Shown piece after piece: positions 26,715 to 35,581 of a stretch of 64,000 nucleotides of DNA. Within the stretch, counting starts at the first letter, position 1. Each line of letters starts with the position of its first letter. Both the position numbers and the translations under genes were made by a program. Source of the stretch: Rhodobacterales bacterium HKCCE2091 (lineage in GTDB: Bacteria > Pseudomonadota > Alphaproteobacteria > Rhodobacterales > Rhodobacteraceae). The stretch is taken from positions 211,734-275,733 of the forward strand of contig WVSL01000006.1 of assembly GCA_015689685.1 (NCBI GenBank). The letters run 5' to 3'. The notes beneath the pieces are model-generated. The model searched no databases. It was not told where the DNA came from and saw only the letters and a list, made by a program, of their open reading frames with translations.

Positions 26715-27714
26715 AGCGGATCCTCGGGTCGAGCACGCCGTAGAGGACGTCGGCCAGGAGGTTGAAGAGCACGATCAGGATCGCGAAGATGAAGCTGACG
26801 GTCTGCACCACGGGGATGTCGCCGCCCTGGATCGCGATGATCAGGAGCTGACCGATGCCGTTCACCTTGAACACCTGCTCGGTGATGATCGCGCCGCCGA
26901 ACACGGACGGCACGTTCAGCGCGATCACGGTGACGACGGGGATCATGGAGTTGCGCAGGACGTGGACGAGCACCACGACCTTTTCCGTCAGCCCCTTGGC
27001 GCGCGCGGTGCGGACGTAATCCTGGTTGAGGTTGTCCAGCATCGAGGCGCGCATGAAGCGCGAGATCTGCGAGGCGTTGTAGAGCCCGAGCACCATCACC
27101 GGCATGATGATCTGCTTGAGCTGCACCACGAAGCTGTCCCAGTCGGTGACGACGTGGGTGGTGTCGTAGACGCTCGGGAACCAGCCGAGCTGGACCGCGA
27201 AGATCACGATGAACAGCACGCCGGTGAAGAAGGTCGGGACCGAGAAGCCGAGCATCGAGATGAAGGTGCCGACCTGGTCGAAGATCGAGTACTGGCGGTA
27301 GGCCGAGATCACCCCGATCGGCACCGCGATCAGGATGCCGACGATGTAGCTGGTGCCGACGACCCAGAGCGTCTGCGGCATCCGCTGCATGATCAGGTCC
27401 ATCACCGGCGAGCGGGTCTGGTAGCTGATGATGCGCGGGCCTTCCGGACCGACCTGCCAGCCGGTCCAGCTTTCGATCAGGTGCAGGGGTTCGTTCCAGA
27501 CCATCAGCTTCAGCCACTTGAAGTACTGGACGAAGACCGGGTCGTTGACGCCGAGGCTCTGGCGGATCTGCTCGCGCACCTCGGGCGGGATCGTCAGCGG
27601 CAGCCCGGCGGTCGGGTCCGAGGGCGACAGCTTCACGATCAGGAAGATGACGAGGCTGATGAACAGAAGCGTCGGGACCGCCAGGATCAATCTTCGGATC
27701 GTGTAGGTCAGCAT
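26707..27714 (-). CDS. Peptide ABC transporter permease, OppB/DppB type
   Basis: 335 residues. Six predicted membrane helices, beginning MLTYTIRRLILAVPTLLFIS, with the BPD_transp_1 EAA motif (LNQDYVRTARAKGLTEK) and the usual C terminus VLYGVLDPRIRYD. It forms the channel with the OppC-type partner, overlapping it by 8 bases. The binding-protein gene lies upstream across a strong hairpin at 27755-27781. Confidence 0.93.
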   Translation of the reverse strand: MLTYTIRRLILAVPTLLFISLVIFLIVKLSPSDPTAGLPLTIPPEVREQIRQSLGVNDPVFVQYFKWLKLMVWNEPLHLIESWTGWQVGPEGPRIISYQTRSPVMDLIMQRMPQTLWVVGTSYIVGILIAVPIGVISAYRQYSIFDQVGTFISMLGFSVPTFFTGVLFIVIFAVQLGWFPSVYDTTHVVTDWDSFVVQLKQIIMPVMVLGLYNASQISRFMRASMLDNLNQDYVRTARAKGLTEKVVVLVHVLRNSMIPVVTVIALNVPSVFGGAIITEQVFKVNGIGQLLIIAIQGGDIPVVQTVSFIFAILIVLFNLLADVLYGVLDPRIRYD

Positions 27715-27754
27715 GTAGCGGCGCCTCGGTTCAGCAGTCTTCGGTTTGGGGGGT

Positions 27755-27781
27755 GGCCCCGCCCGCCGGACGGGCGGGGCC
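27755..27781 (-). terminator. Hairpin between the binding-protein gene and the permease genes
   Basis: Perfect 11-base arms (27755-27765 and 27771-27781, GGCCCCGCCCG/CGGGCGGGGCC) with a 5-base loop. On the minus strand there is no T tract, so it probably acts as an attenuator or an mRNA-stabilising hairpin that raises binding-protein levels over the permeases. Confidence 0.6.
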
Positions 27782-27805
27782 TTTCGTCAGGTCACGCGCG
27801 CCCGA

Positions 27806-29524
27806 TCACTCGGGGATGCGGTACCAGTCCATGATGTTCCACAGCTCGGAATCCCAGTCCGACATGCGGACGCCGCCGAGGCTGTTGGCATGGGCCGACA
27901 CGCCGCCGCGGTGGACGAGCGGGATGATCGAGTAGCTCTGCACCAGCATGTCGTTCTGCGCCATCGCGATGCGGCCGCGCTCGGCGAGGTCGGCGGTCTG
28001 CGCCATCTCGTCGATCAGGGCGTCATACTCTTCCGAGCAGAAACGCTGGATGTTGGAGCCCTGCCACTGGGTGTTCGGGCCCGGGATTTCCGAGCACGCC
28101 CAGTTGGCCATGTAGGCCTGCGGGTCCACGCCTGCGAAGTTGTTGGTGTACATCTCCACGTCGGCATAGAACTTCTGGAACGTGTCCGGGGATGCCGGGT
28201 CGCCGCCGAAGAACACCGAGGCGTCGATGTTGCGAAGCTCGGCGTCGATGCCGATTTCCGCCCACCACTGCTTGACCAGCGCCTGGGTGTCCTGGCGGAC
28301 GGCGTTGGTCGAGGTCTGGTAGAGAACCCGCAGCGGAGTGCCTTCGTACTCGCGGATGCCGTCGCCGTCGCTGTCGACGATGCCGGCCTCATCGAGAAGC
28401 GCGATCGCGCCCGGGATGTCCTGCACGAGGCAGTCGTCGTTCGCCGTGGAGGCATAGGCCTCAGGCGCGGGCAGGACGTTGCAGGTCGGCTGGCCGCCGG
28501 CGCCGTAGCCGATCTCGACGATCAGCGAGCGGTCGATGGCCATCGACATGGCCTGGCCGATCACCGGGTTCGTCAGGAACGGGTGCGGGCCGCCCTCGAC
28601 CGTGGAGCGCAGGTCGCCGAGCGCCGGGTCGGGGTTGGTCATGTTGACGTGGATCCGCTCGACCGAGGTGCCGAAGGCGGTCACGACGGTGCCGTTGCCC
28701 TGGGCTTCCATCTCCGAGAGGATGGTCGGGTCGATCTGCAGGTTCCAGGCGTAGTCGAACTCGCCGGTCTCGAGGACCGAGCGCGCCGCCGCGGCCGCGT
28801 CGCCGCCGCCCTTGAAGGTCACGGACGCGAAGTAGGGACGGTCCGGGAAGCGGAAGTTCTCGTTCGCGACCAGCTCGATCACGTCGTTCGGACGGAAGTC
28901 CGTGACGACGAACGGGCCGGTGCCGATCGGGCCGAAGTTGGCCTCGGTGCACTCGGGCGCGCGGGCGCCGAGGCAGTCCGCGAACTGCGCCGCCTGGAGC
29001 ACCGGGCTCTCGGCGCCGACGAAGGCGGTGTAGGGGAACGGCGTCGGGGCGTCGAAGGTCACGGTCAGGCTGTTGCCGTCGCCGCCTTCGACACTGGTCA
29101 CGCCGTCGAAGTAGCTCGACTGCGCGCAGCCGCCTTCGGGATGGGTGCAGTATTCCCAGGTGAAGATGAAGTCCTCGGCGGTCAGCGGCGAGCCGTCCGA
29201 CCAGGTGACGCCATCGGCGATGGTCCAGGTGATCGAGGTCAGGTCCTCGGACACGCCGCCGTTCTCCACGGTCGGGATCTCGGTGGCGAGCCACGGTACC
29301 ATCTCGCCGTTCTCGTCGAAGCGGGCGAGGGATTCGAGGATCAGCGAGGCCGACTCGACTTCCTTGGTGCCGCCCGAGAGATACGGGTTCAGCGTCGAGG
29401 GCGCCTGCCAGTAGATGATGTTGAGGTGACCGGAGCCGCCGCGCGTCAGGTGCGCGTCGGCGGTGGCCGCCAGCGGCACGAGGACCGCGGCCGCCGTTCC
29501 GGCCAGGATGTGTCTGAGTTTCAT
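27806..29524 (-). CDS. Peptide ABC transporter substrate-binding protein, family 5
   Basis: 572 residues. A Sec signal peptide (about 1-23, ATADA end) precedes an SBP_bac_5 domain: INIIYWQAPSTLNPYLS-like opening, ITWTIADGVTWSDGSPLTAED, FGPIGTGPFVVTDFRPND and, later, PEAYAS with a lineage-typical insert (DSDGDGIREYEGTPLRV). It captures the ligand in the periplasm for the importer encoded around it. AGGAGAGGAAG precedes the ATG. Third gene of the operon, after the two ATPases. Ligand probably a peptide or acylated amino acid, not determined by sequence. Confidence 0.92.
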   Translation of the reverse strand: MKLRHILAGTAAAVLVPLAATADAHLTRGGSGHLNIIYWQAPSTLNPYLSGGTKEVESASLILESLARFDENGEMVPWLATEIPTVENGGVSEDLTSITWTIADGVTWSDGSPLTAEDFIFTWEYCTHPEGGCAQSSYFDGVTSVEGGDGNSLTVTFDAPTPFPYTAFVGAESPVLQAAQFADCLGARAPECTEANFGPIGTGPFVVTDFRPNDVIELVANENFRFPDRPYFASVTFKGGGDAAAAARSVLETGEFDYAWNLQIDPTILSEMEAQGNGTVVTAFGTSVERIHVNMTNPDPALGDLRSTVEGGPHPFLTNPVIGQAMSMAIDRSLIVEIGYGAGGQPTCNVLPAPEAYASTANDDCLVQDIPGAIALLDEAGIVDSDGDGIREYEGTPLRVLYQTSTNAVRQDTQALVKQWWAEIGIDAELRNIDASVFFGGDPASPDTFQKFYADVEMYTNNFAGVDPQAYMANWACSEIPGPNTQWQGSNIQRFCSEEYDALIDEMAQTADLAERGRIAMAQNDMLVQSYSIIPLVHRGGVSAHANSLGGVRMSDWDSELWNIMDWYRIPE

Positions 29525-29571
29525 GGTTCTGGTCTTCCTCTCCTTGTTGGTGTGCTCGACGAGCCTCTGGG

Positions 29572-30846
29572 TCATGCCGCCGTGGCTTCGGCGGTCTCTT
29601 GGTGTTCGTAGTGGAGGTGGCAGGCGACGAAGCGGCGCGGCTGCACCTCGAGGTACTCGGGGTCGATCCGGCGGCAGATGTCCATCACCTGCGGGCAGCG
29701 GGTGCAGAAGTTGCAGCCCTTCGGCGGGTTCGCCGGCGACGGCACGTCGCCCTGCAGGACCTCGCGCTGCGCGGTCTCGTGCGCGGCCGGGTCGGGTTCG
29801 GGCACCGCGGACAGGAGCGCACGGGTATAGGGATGCAGCGGCTCGTCGTAGAGCACGTCGCGGGGCGCGAGTTCGACCACCTTGCCGAGATACATCACCG
29901 CCACGCGGTCGGCGATGTGGCGGACCATGCTGAGATCGTGGCTGATGAACAGGTAGGTCAGGCCGAGCCGTTCCTGCAGGTCTTCCAGCAGGTTCACCAC
30001 CTGGGCCTGGATCGACACGTCGAGCGCGGCGATCGGCTCGTCGCAGACGATGAACTTCGGGTTCAGCGCGAGCGCGCGGGCGATGCCGATCCGCTGGCGC
30101 TGGCCGCCGGAGAACTCGTGCGGGTAGCGGTTGGCGAAGTCGCGGTTGAGCCCGACCGCGTCCATCAGCTCGTAGATGCGCGCCTCGCGTTCCTTCGCGG
30201 ACATGCCGGAGTGTTCCGACAGCGGCTCGCCGATGATGCCCGCGAGCGTCATGCGCGGGTTGAGCGAGGCCTGCGGGTCCTGGAACACCATCTGCATCGT
30301 CGGGCGCAGGCGGCGGAGCGCGCCCTCGCTCGGGGCGAAGTCCTTGTCGGACACGCCCTCGGACGACATCAGCATCCTGCGCGAGACGTAGGCGGCCCCG
30401 TAAAGCGCCGCGAGGGTCAGCGCGATCACCAGCGCGACGAGGCCCGCTATGGCCCAGCCGCCGGTGACGCTGCCGCGGACCAGTGCGCCGACGAGCAGCC
30501 CCGCGCCGATCGTGAAGACCAAGCCCGCGGCCCAGTTGCCGACCCGGTCGGACCTGTTCCGCACGCGCCGCGCCACCGGGTTGCCCCAGGCCAGCCCGCG
30601 CCCGTCCAGCCGGATCTGGCCGCTGGTCGGTTCGTAGAGCCGCAGCACCGTCCGCCCGCAGGTCGACTTGCCGCACCCGGATTCGCCGACGAGGCCGAGC
30701 GTCTCGCCCTCGAAGATGTCGAAGCTGACGCCGTCCACCGCCTTCACGTTGCCGGTATGGCGCCGCAACAGGCCGGTATGGATCGGGAAATACATCTTGA
30801 GGTCGTCGACCTCGACGAGCTTGCGGGCGGAATCGAAGTCAAACAT
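29572..30846 (-). CDS. Peptide ABC ATPase, OppF/DppF type, with inserted membrane segment
   Basis: 424 residues. ABC ATPase energising the importer. Walker [10 protein letters not shown] is at 54-62, the Q-loop VFQDP has Q189, then come the signature [15 protein letters not shown], Walker [13 protein letters not shown], the H-loop SHDLSMVRH and the OppF C-terminal Cys motif NFCTRCP. Normally about 45 residues separate the Walker A lysine and the Q-loop; here there are 129. The extra stretch (about 88-178) contains two strongly hydrophobic helices (about 105-123 and 131-155) linked by a short polar loop. All catalytic motifs are intact, so the gene is not broken. It overlaps the OppD-type gene by 8 bases. 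Confidence 0.92.
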   Translation of the reverse strand: MFDFDSARKLVEVDDLKMYFPIHTGLLRRHTGNVKAVDGVSFDIFEGETLGLVGESGCGKSTCGRTVLRLYEPTSGQIRLDGRGLAWGNPVARRVRNRSDRVGNWAAGLVFTIGAGLLVGALVRGSVTGGWAIAGLVALVIALTLAALYGAAYVSRRMLMSSEGVSDKDFAPSEGALRRLRPTMQMVFQDPQASLNPRMTLAGIIGEPLSEHSGMSAKEREARIYELMDAVGLNRDFANRYPHEFSGGQRQRIGIARALALNPKFIVCDEPIAALDVSIQAQVVNLLEDLQERLGLTYLFISHDLSMVRHIADRVAVMYLGKVVELAPRDVLYDEPLHPYTRALLSAVPEPDPAAHETAQREVLQGDVPSPANPPKGCNFCTRCPQVMDICRRIDPEYLEVQPRRFVACHLHYEHQETAEATAA

Positions 30847-31846
30847 CCCGCGGCGCCCCCGTGTCGACGTTCCAGAAGCAGGCCGCGTCGTGGCCCGGGC
30901 CGACCGGCAGCCGCGGCGGGTTCTGCCGCGCGCAGCGTTCGAAGGCGAACGGGCAGCGCGGCCGGAACGGGCAGCTGTCGGGATCCTGCGCGAGGATCGG
31001 CGGCTGGCCCTGGATCACCCGCAGGCGCTCCACCCGGTCGCCGCGCACGCTCGGCACGGTTTCCAGCAGCATCCGCGTGTAGGGGTGCTTGGGGTTGGCG
31101 AATAGCTCCTTCACCGGCCCCTGTTCCACGACCTGGCCGCCGTACATGACCATCACCCGGTCGGCGATGCCCGCGATCACGCCGAGGTCGTGGGTGATCC
31201 AGACGATCGCCATGCCGAGCTTGTGGCGCAGTTCCTTGATGAGTTCGAGGATCTGCGCCTGGATCGTCACGTCGAGCGCGGTGGTCGGTTCGTCCGCGAT
31301 CAGCACCTGCGGGTCGCAGGCGAGCGCGATGGCGATCATCACCCGCTGGCGCATCCCGCCGGAAAACTGGTGCGGGTAGTCGTCGAGCCGGCGGCGGGCG
31401 TCGGGGATGCCGACGAGTTCCAGGAGCTCGACCGCCCGGTCGCGCGCCTTCGACTTCGACAGCTTCATGTGCTTGCGCAGCGGCTCCACGATCTGGAAGC
31501 CGACCGGGAACACCGGGTTGAGCGAGGTCATCGGGTCCTGGAACACGAAGCCGATCCGGGCGCCGCGCACGGCGCGGAGTTCTTCCTCGGTGCAGGCGAG
31601 CAGGTCCTTGCCCTCGAACCGGACGGTGCCGCCGCGGATCTCGGCGGGCGGCTGCGGCAGGAGGCCGATCAGCGACATCATGGTGACGGACTTGCCCGAA
31701 CCGGATTCGCCGACCACGCCCAGAAGCTCCCCGGCCTCGAGGTGGAATGTCACGTTGTTGACCGCGTGAACCTCTCCACGCCGCGTGCGGAAAACGGTCT
31801 TGAGGTCCTTGACGTCAAGGACCGAGGCCAAGCCCCCGTCTGGCAT
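30839..31846 (-). CDS. Peptide ABC ATPase, OppD/DppD type
   Basis: 335 residues. The second ATPase of the importer: Walker [11 protein letters not shown]-loop [11 protein letters not shown], signature [15 protein letters not shown], Walker [14 protein letters not shown]-loop [14 protein letters not shown] and the OppD C-terminal segment with [14 protein letters not shown]. Start 31846 has AGGAGAGGG upstream; an in-frame ATG at 31924 would add 26 residues without homology. First gene of the operon, divergent from the ArgE-like gene. Confidence 0.93.
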   Translation of the reverse strand: MPDGGLASVLDVKDLKTVFRTRRGEVHAVNNVTFHLEAGELLGVVGESGSGKSVTMMSLIGLLPQPPAEIRGGTVRFEGKDLLACTEEELRAVRGARIGFVFQDPMTSLNPVFPVGFQIVEPLRKHMKLSKSKARDRAVELLELVGIPDARRRLDDYPHQFSGGMRQRVMIAIALACDPQVLIADEPTTALDVTIQAQILELIKELRHKLGMAIVWITHDLGVIAGIADRVMVMYGGQVVEQGPVKELFANPKHPYTRMLLETVPSVRGDRVERLRVIQGQPPILAQDPDSCPFRPRCPFAFERCARQNPPRLPVGPGHDAACFWNVDTGAPRDV

Positions 31847-31972
31847 TCGCTGCCGCCCTCTCCTGTCCGTGGCCCGTCGCTCGTAGCGGTACGGGTCCTT
31901 GTCGTTAACGCCGAACGGTAGCATGAAAATCCGACCCCGCAAGCGGCAATCCGGGCAATTCTGCGTGACGCA

Positions 31973-31986
31973 TGGGCACATGCCCA
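31973..31986. promoter_or_regulatory. Inverted repeat in the opp/argE divergent region
   Basis: TGGGCA (31973-31978) and TGCCCA (31981-31986) form a perfect inverted repeat with a 2-base spacer, roughly midway between the two start codons. It is placed where one regulator could control both transcription units. Confidence 0.4.
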
Positions 31987-32061
31987 AGCATTGGGCGGCG
32001 GGCTTGACGGCGCGGCGAAGGCGGAACAGGCTCATGCCCGGACATCCCCCGGAGACGCCCC

Positions 32062-33222
32062 ATGACAACCGCCCTTTCAGCGCGGGATCTGCTAGAAAAA
32101 CTCGTGTCTTTCCCCACCGTCAGCCGCGACTCGAATCTCGATCTCGTGGACTGGGTCGAGGAGTATCTCGGCCAGTTCGGGGTCGCGGTGACGCGAGATT
32201 ACGACGAAACCGGCCGCAAGGCCTCGCTCTGGGCGCATATCGGCCCTGACGAGGATGGCGGGGTGATCCTGTCGGGCCATACCGACGTGGTGCCGGTCGA
32301 CGGCCAGGCCTGGACCAGCGATCCCTGGACCCTGACCGAGCGCGACGGCAAGCTGTTCGGTCGCGGCGCCTGCGACATGAAGGGGTTCGACGCGCTGGCG
32401 CTGAGCATCGTCGCCCCGGCGCTGGAACGCGGCCTGAAGCGGCCGATCCAGATCTGCCTGACCCGCGACGAGGAGATCGGTCTCGCCGGCGCGCTGCCGA
32501 TGCTGACCGCGATGCGCGGGCAGGTGCCCAAGGCCTCGCTCGCGATCATCGGCGAGCCGACCCAGATGGCGATCGTGAACGGCCACAAGGGCGGGGTCGG
32601 CTTCGATGTCCACGTCCACGGCTACGAGGTGCATTCCTCGCTTCAGCACACCGGCGTCTCCGCGATCATGGAGGCCGCGCGGCTGATCCAGTGGGCCAAC
32701 GAACAGAACGAGGCCAACGCCGCCGCGGCCGACCCGTCGAACGGGTTCGTCCCGCCCTGGACCTCGCTCCATGTCGGCCTGATCGAGGGCGGCACGGCGC
32801 ACAACATCACCGCCGCCGACTGCCGGTTCGCCCTGACCGCGCGCTGCATCCCGACCGATTCCAACGCCGAGTGGGCCGCGGCGATGGAGGCCGAGGCGGC
32901 GCGGATCAGCGAGGGGATGCGCGCGATCCATCCCGATGCCTGGATCGAGATGAAGCCGAGGTGGGATGTGCCGGGCCTGTCGCCGGAAGAGGACGGCGAG
33001 GCCGAGACGCTGGTGCGCCGCCTGACCGGCGGCAACGCGTCCGGCGTGGTCAGCTTCGGCACCGAGGCCGGCTACTTCCAACAGGAAGGCTATTCCGCCG
33101 TGGTCTGCGGCCCCGGCAACATCGAACAGGCCCACAAGCCCGACGAATACATCACGCTGGACCAGTTCCGGCAGGGCGAGGCCTTCATGGCCCGCCTTCT
33201 CGATCAACTCTGCGAGGACTGA
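32062..33222 (+). CDS. argE: Acetylornithine deacetylase-like M20 peptidase
   Basis: 386 residues. M20 metallohydrolase with the ArgE layout: LSGHTDVVPVDG (first zinc ligand), GRGACDMKGFDA (bridging Asp), TRDEEIGLAGA (catalytic Glu and ligand), IIGEPTQM and CGPGNIEQAHKPDEYI with the last His. ArgE hydrolyses N-acetylornithine. Given the three amidohydrolases directly downstream, this copy may instead serve catabolism of N-acyl amino acids. Its stop codon abuts the next start with no gap, so it leads a four-gene operon. Confidence 0.88.
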   Translation: MTTALSARDLLEKLVSFPTVSRDSNLDLVDWVEEYLGQFGVAVTRDYDETGRKASLWAHIGPDEDGGVILSGHTDVVPVDGQAWTSDPWTLTERDGKLFGRGACDMKGFDALALSIVAPALERGLKRPIQICLTRDEEIGLAGALPMLTAMRGQVPKASLAIIGEPTQMAIVNGHKGGVGFDVHVHGYEVHSSLQHTGVSAIMEAARLIQWANEQNEANAAAADPSNGFVPPWTSLHVGLIEGGTAHNITAADCRFALTARCIPTDSNAEWAAAMEAEAARISEGMRAIHPDAWIEMKPRWDVPGLSPEEDGEAETLVRRLTGGNASGVVSFGTEAGYFQQEGYSAVVCGPGNIEQAHKPDEYITLDQFRQGEAFMARLLDQLCED

Positions 33223-34395
33223 ATGCCCGTCAAGAACCGCCTGGCCGAGCTTCACGGCGAAATCACCGAGTGGCGCCGGACGATCCATGCCAACCCGGAA
33301 ATCCTGTACGACCTGCCCAAGACCACCGCGCTGGTCGAGGCCAAGCTGCGCGAGTTTGGCGTGGACGAGGTGGTGACCGGGATCGGCCGGTCGGGGATCG
33401 TCGGGGTGATCCGCGGCAAGACCGACACCTCGGGCCGCTGCGTCGGCCTGCGCGCCGACATGGACGCGCTGCCGATGGACGAGAGGACGGGGCTCGACTA
33501 CGCCTCGGGGACCGCCGGGAAGATGCATGCCTGCGGCCATGACGGCCACACCGCCATGCTGCTCGGCACCGCGAAGTACCTCGCCGAGACGCGGAATTTC
33601 GACGGCACCGTCTGCGTGATCTTCCAGCCCGCCGAGGAAGGCGGGGCCGGCGGCAAGGCGATGGTCGACGACGGCATGATGGACCGCTTCGGCATCCAGG
33701 AGGTCTACGGGATGCACAACGAGCCGGGCCTGCCCGTGGGCGAGTTCGGCGTCGCGCCGGGGCCGGTCATGGCCGCGGCGGACGAGCTGGAGGTGATCGT
33801 GAAGGGCAGGGGCGGCCACGCCGCGCGGCCGCATTTCACCATCGACCCGGTGCCCTGCGCCGCCGCCATCGTCATGGCGCTTCAGACCATCGCCAGCCGC
33901 AACGCCGACCCGCTTGAAAGCGTCGTCGTGTCGATCTGCGTGATGGAGACCGAGAGCGCGGCAACCAACGTCATCGACGAGCGGGTGCGGCTCGCCGGAA
34001 CCGTGCGGACGCTGAACGAGGGCCTGCGCGACCTTGCGGAGGAACGCATCCGCAAGATCGTCGCCGCCACCGCCGACGCCTATGGCTGCGAGGTCGATAT
34101 CCACTACGAACGCGGCTACCCGGTGACCGTGAACCACGAGGAGAACGCCCGCATCGCGGCCGAGATCGCCGAGGCCGTCGCGGGCCAGGGCAAGGTCGCC
34201 TGGGGCCGCCCGCCGCGCATGGGGGCGGAGGATTTCAGCTACATGCTGCTGGCCCGTCCCGGCGCCTTCATCAACGTCGGCAACGGCGATACCGCGAATG
34301 TCCATCACCCGATGTACAACTTCAACGACGAGGCGATTCCCTACGGCACCAGCTTCTTCGCCGAGCTCGTGGAACGCCGGATGCCCGCCGCCTGA
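33223..34395 (+). CDS. M20 family amidohydrolase (copy 1 of 3)
   Basis: 390 residues. Aminoacylase/hippurate hydrolase-like member of M20D. Metal-site motifs: GLRADMDALPM, HACGHDGHTAMLLG, PAEEGGAGGKAM and, near the C terminus, GAEDFSYML with NVHHPMYNFNDEAIP. These enzymes cleave the amide bond of N-acyl amino acids or peptides. The ATG follows the ArgE-like stop directly. Closely related to the next two genes; the three look like a tandem triplication with diverging substrate pockets. Confidence 0.9.
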   Translation: MPVKNRLAELHGEITEWRRTIHANPEILYDLPKTTALVEAKLREFGVDEVVTGIGRSGIVGVIRGKTDTSGRCVGLRADMDALPMDERTGLDYASGTAGKMHACGHDGHTAMLLGTAKYLAETRNFDGTVCVIFQPAEEGGAGGKAMVDDGMMDRFGIQEVYGMHNEPGLPVGEFGVAPGPVMAAADELEVIVKGRGGHAARPHFTIDPVPCAAAIVMALQTIASRNADPLESVVVSICVMETESAATNVIDERVRLAGTVRTLNEGLRDLAEERIRKIVAATADAYGCEVDIHYERGYPVTVNHEENARIAAEIAEAVAGQGKVAWGRPPRMGAEDFSYMLLARPGAFINVGNGDTANVHHPMYNFNDEAIPYGTSFFAELVERRMPAA

Positions 34396-34406
34396 GGACG
34401 CGCCCC

Positions 34407-35570
34407 ATGCCGATCAAGAACCGCTTCGCCGAACTTCTGCCAGAGATCACCGCGTGGCGGCACGATTTCCACGAACACCCCGAGCTTCTCTACGAGGTCC
34501 ATCGCACCGCCGGGATCGTGGCGGAGAGGCTGAGGGAGTTCGGCTGCGACGAGGTCGTGGAAGGCGTCGGCCGGACCGGCGTCGTCGGCGTCATCCGGGG
34601 CAAGGCGAACGGGTCGGGCCGGGTGGTCGCGCTCAGGGCCGACATGGACGCGCTGCCGATCCACGAGGCCTCCGGCGTGCCGTTCGCCTCGAAGACGCCC
34701 GGCCTGATGCATGCCTGCGGGCATGACGGGCATACCTCCATGCTGCTCGGCGCGGCCAAGTACCTGTCCGAAACGCGGAACTTCGACGGCACCGTCGTGC
34801 TGCTGTTCCAGCCCGCCGAGGAAGGCGGGGCCGGCGGCAAGGCGATGGTCGACGACGGCGTGATGGACCGCTTCGGCGTGCAGGAGGTCTACGGCCTACA
34901 CAACGGCCCCGGCATCCCGGTCGGCACCATCGTCACGCGGGCGGGGCCGTTGCAGGCGTCATCGGACGAGTTCGACATCACCGTCACCGGGCTCGGCGGT
35001 CACGCGGCGGAGCCGCACAAGGCCATCGACACCACGCTGGTCGCCTCGCAGATCGTCGTCACGCTGCACAACATCGTCTCGCGCAACGTCGACCCGCTCC
35101 ACCGCGTCGTCCTGACCATCGGCACCTTCCAGACCGATTCCGGCGCGTCGAACATCATCGCCCATACCGCGAAGCTGTCCGGCACCGTGCGCACGCTCGA
35201 TCCCGAGGAACGCGCGCAGATGGAGGCCCGCGTCCGCCGCACGGTCGAGGGCGTGGCCAGCGCCTTCGGGGCGACCGCGGTGGTCGAATGGCACCCGGGC
35301 TACCCGGTCACGGTCAACGACGAGGAGATGGTCGCCCACGCCGTCGAGGCCGCGAAGGCCGTCGCGCTGGAGGTCGACGGCGACGCCCGACCGATCATGC
35401 CGTCGGAGGATTTCAGCTACATGCTGGAGGCCCGCCCCGGCGCCTACCTGTTCCTCGGCAATGGCGACAGCGCCATGTGCCATCACCCCGAGTACCGTTT
35501 CGACGACGAGGCCATCCCCTACGGGTGCAGCTTCTTCGCCGAACTCGTCGAACGACGAATGCCCGCCTGA
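34407..35570 (+). CDS. M20 family amidohydrolase (copy 2 of 3)
   Basis: 387 residues with the same architecture and almost the same N terminus as its neighbours (PIKNRFAELLPEITAWR). Metal-site motifs: ALRADMDALPIHEASG, HACGHDGHTSMLLG, PAEEGGAGGKAM; the C-terminal motif is PSEDFSYML, with Ser in place of the usual Gly or Ala, and MCHHPEYRFDDEAIP. Eleven bases separate it from copy 1 and from copy 3. A cytoplasmic enzyme, since no signal peptide is present. Confidence 0.9.
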   Translation: MPIKNRFAELLPEITAWRHDFHEHPELLYEVHRTAGIVAERLREFGCDEVVEGVGRTGVVGVIRGKANGSGRVVALRADMDALPIHEASGVPFASKTPGLMHACGHDGHTSMLLGAAKYLSETRNFDGTVVLLFQPAEEGGAGGKAMVDDGVMDRFGVQEVYGLHNGPGIPVGTIVTRAGPLQASSDEFDITVTGLGGHAAEPHKAIDTTLVASQIVVTLHNIVSRNVDPLHRVVLTIGTFQTDSGASNIIAHTAKLSGTVRTLDPEERAQMEARVRRTVEGVASAFGATAVVEWHPGYPVTVNDEEMVAHAVEAAKAVALEVDGDARPIMPSEDFSYMLEARPGAYLFLGNGDSAMCHHPEYRFDDEAIPYGCSFFAELVERRMPA

Positions 35571-35581
35571 AAGGACCCGTC

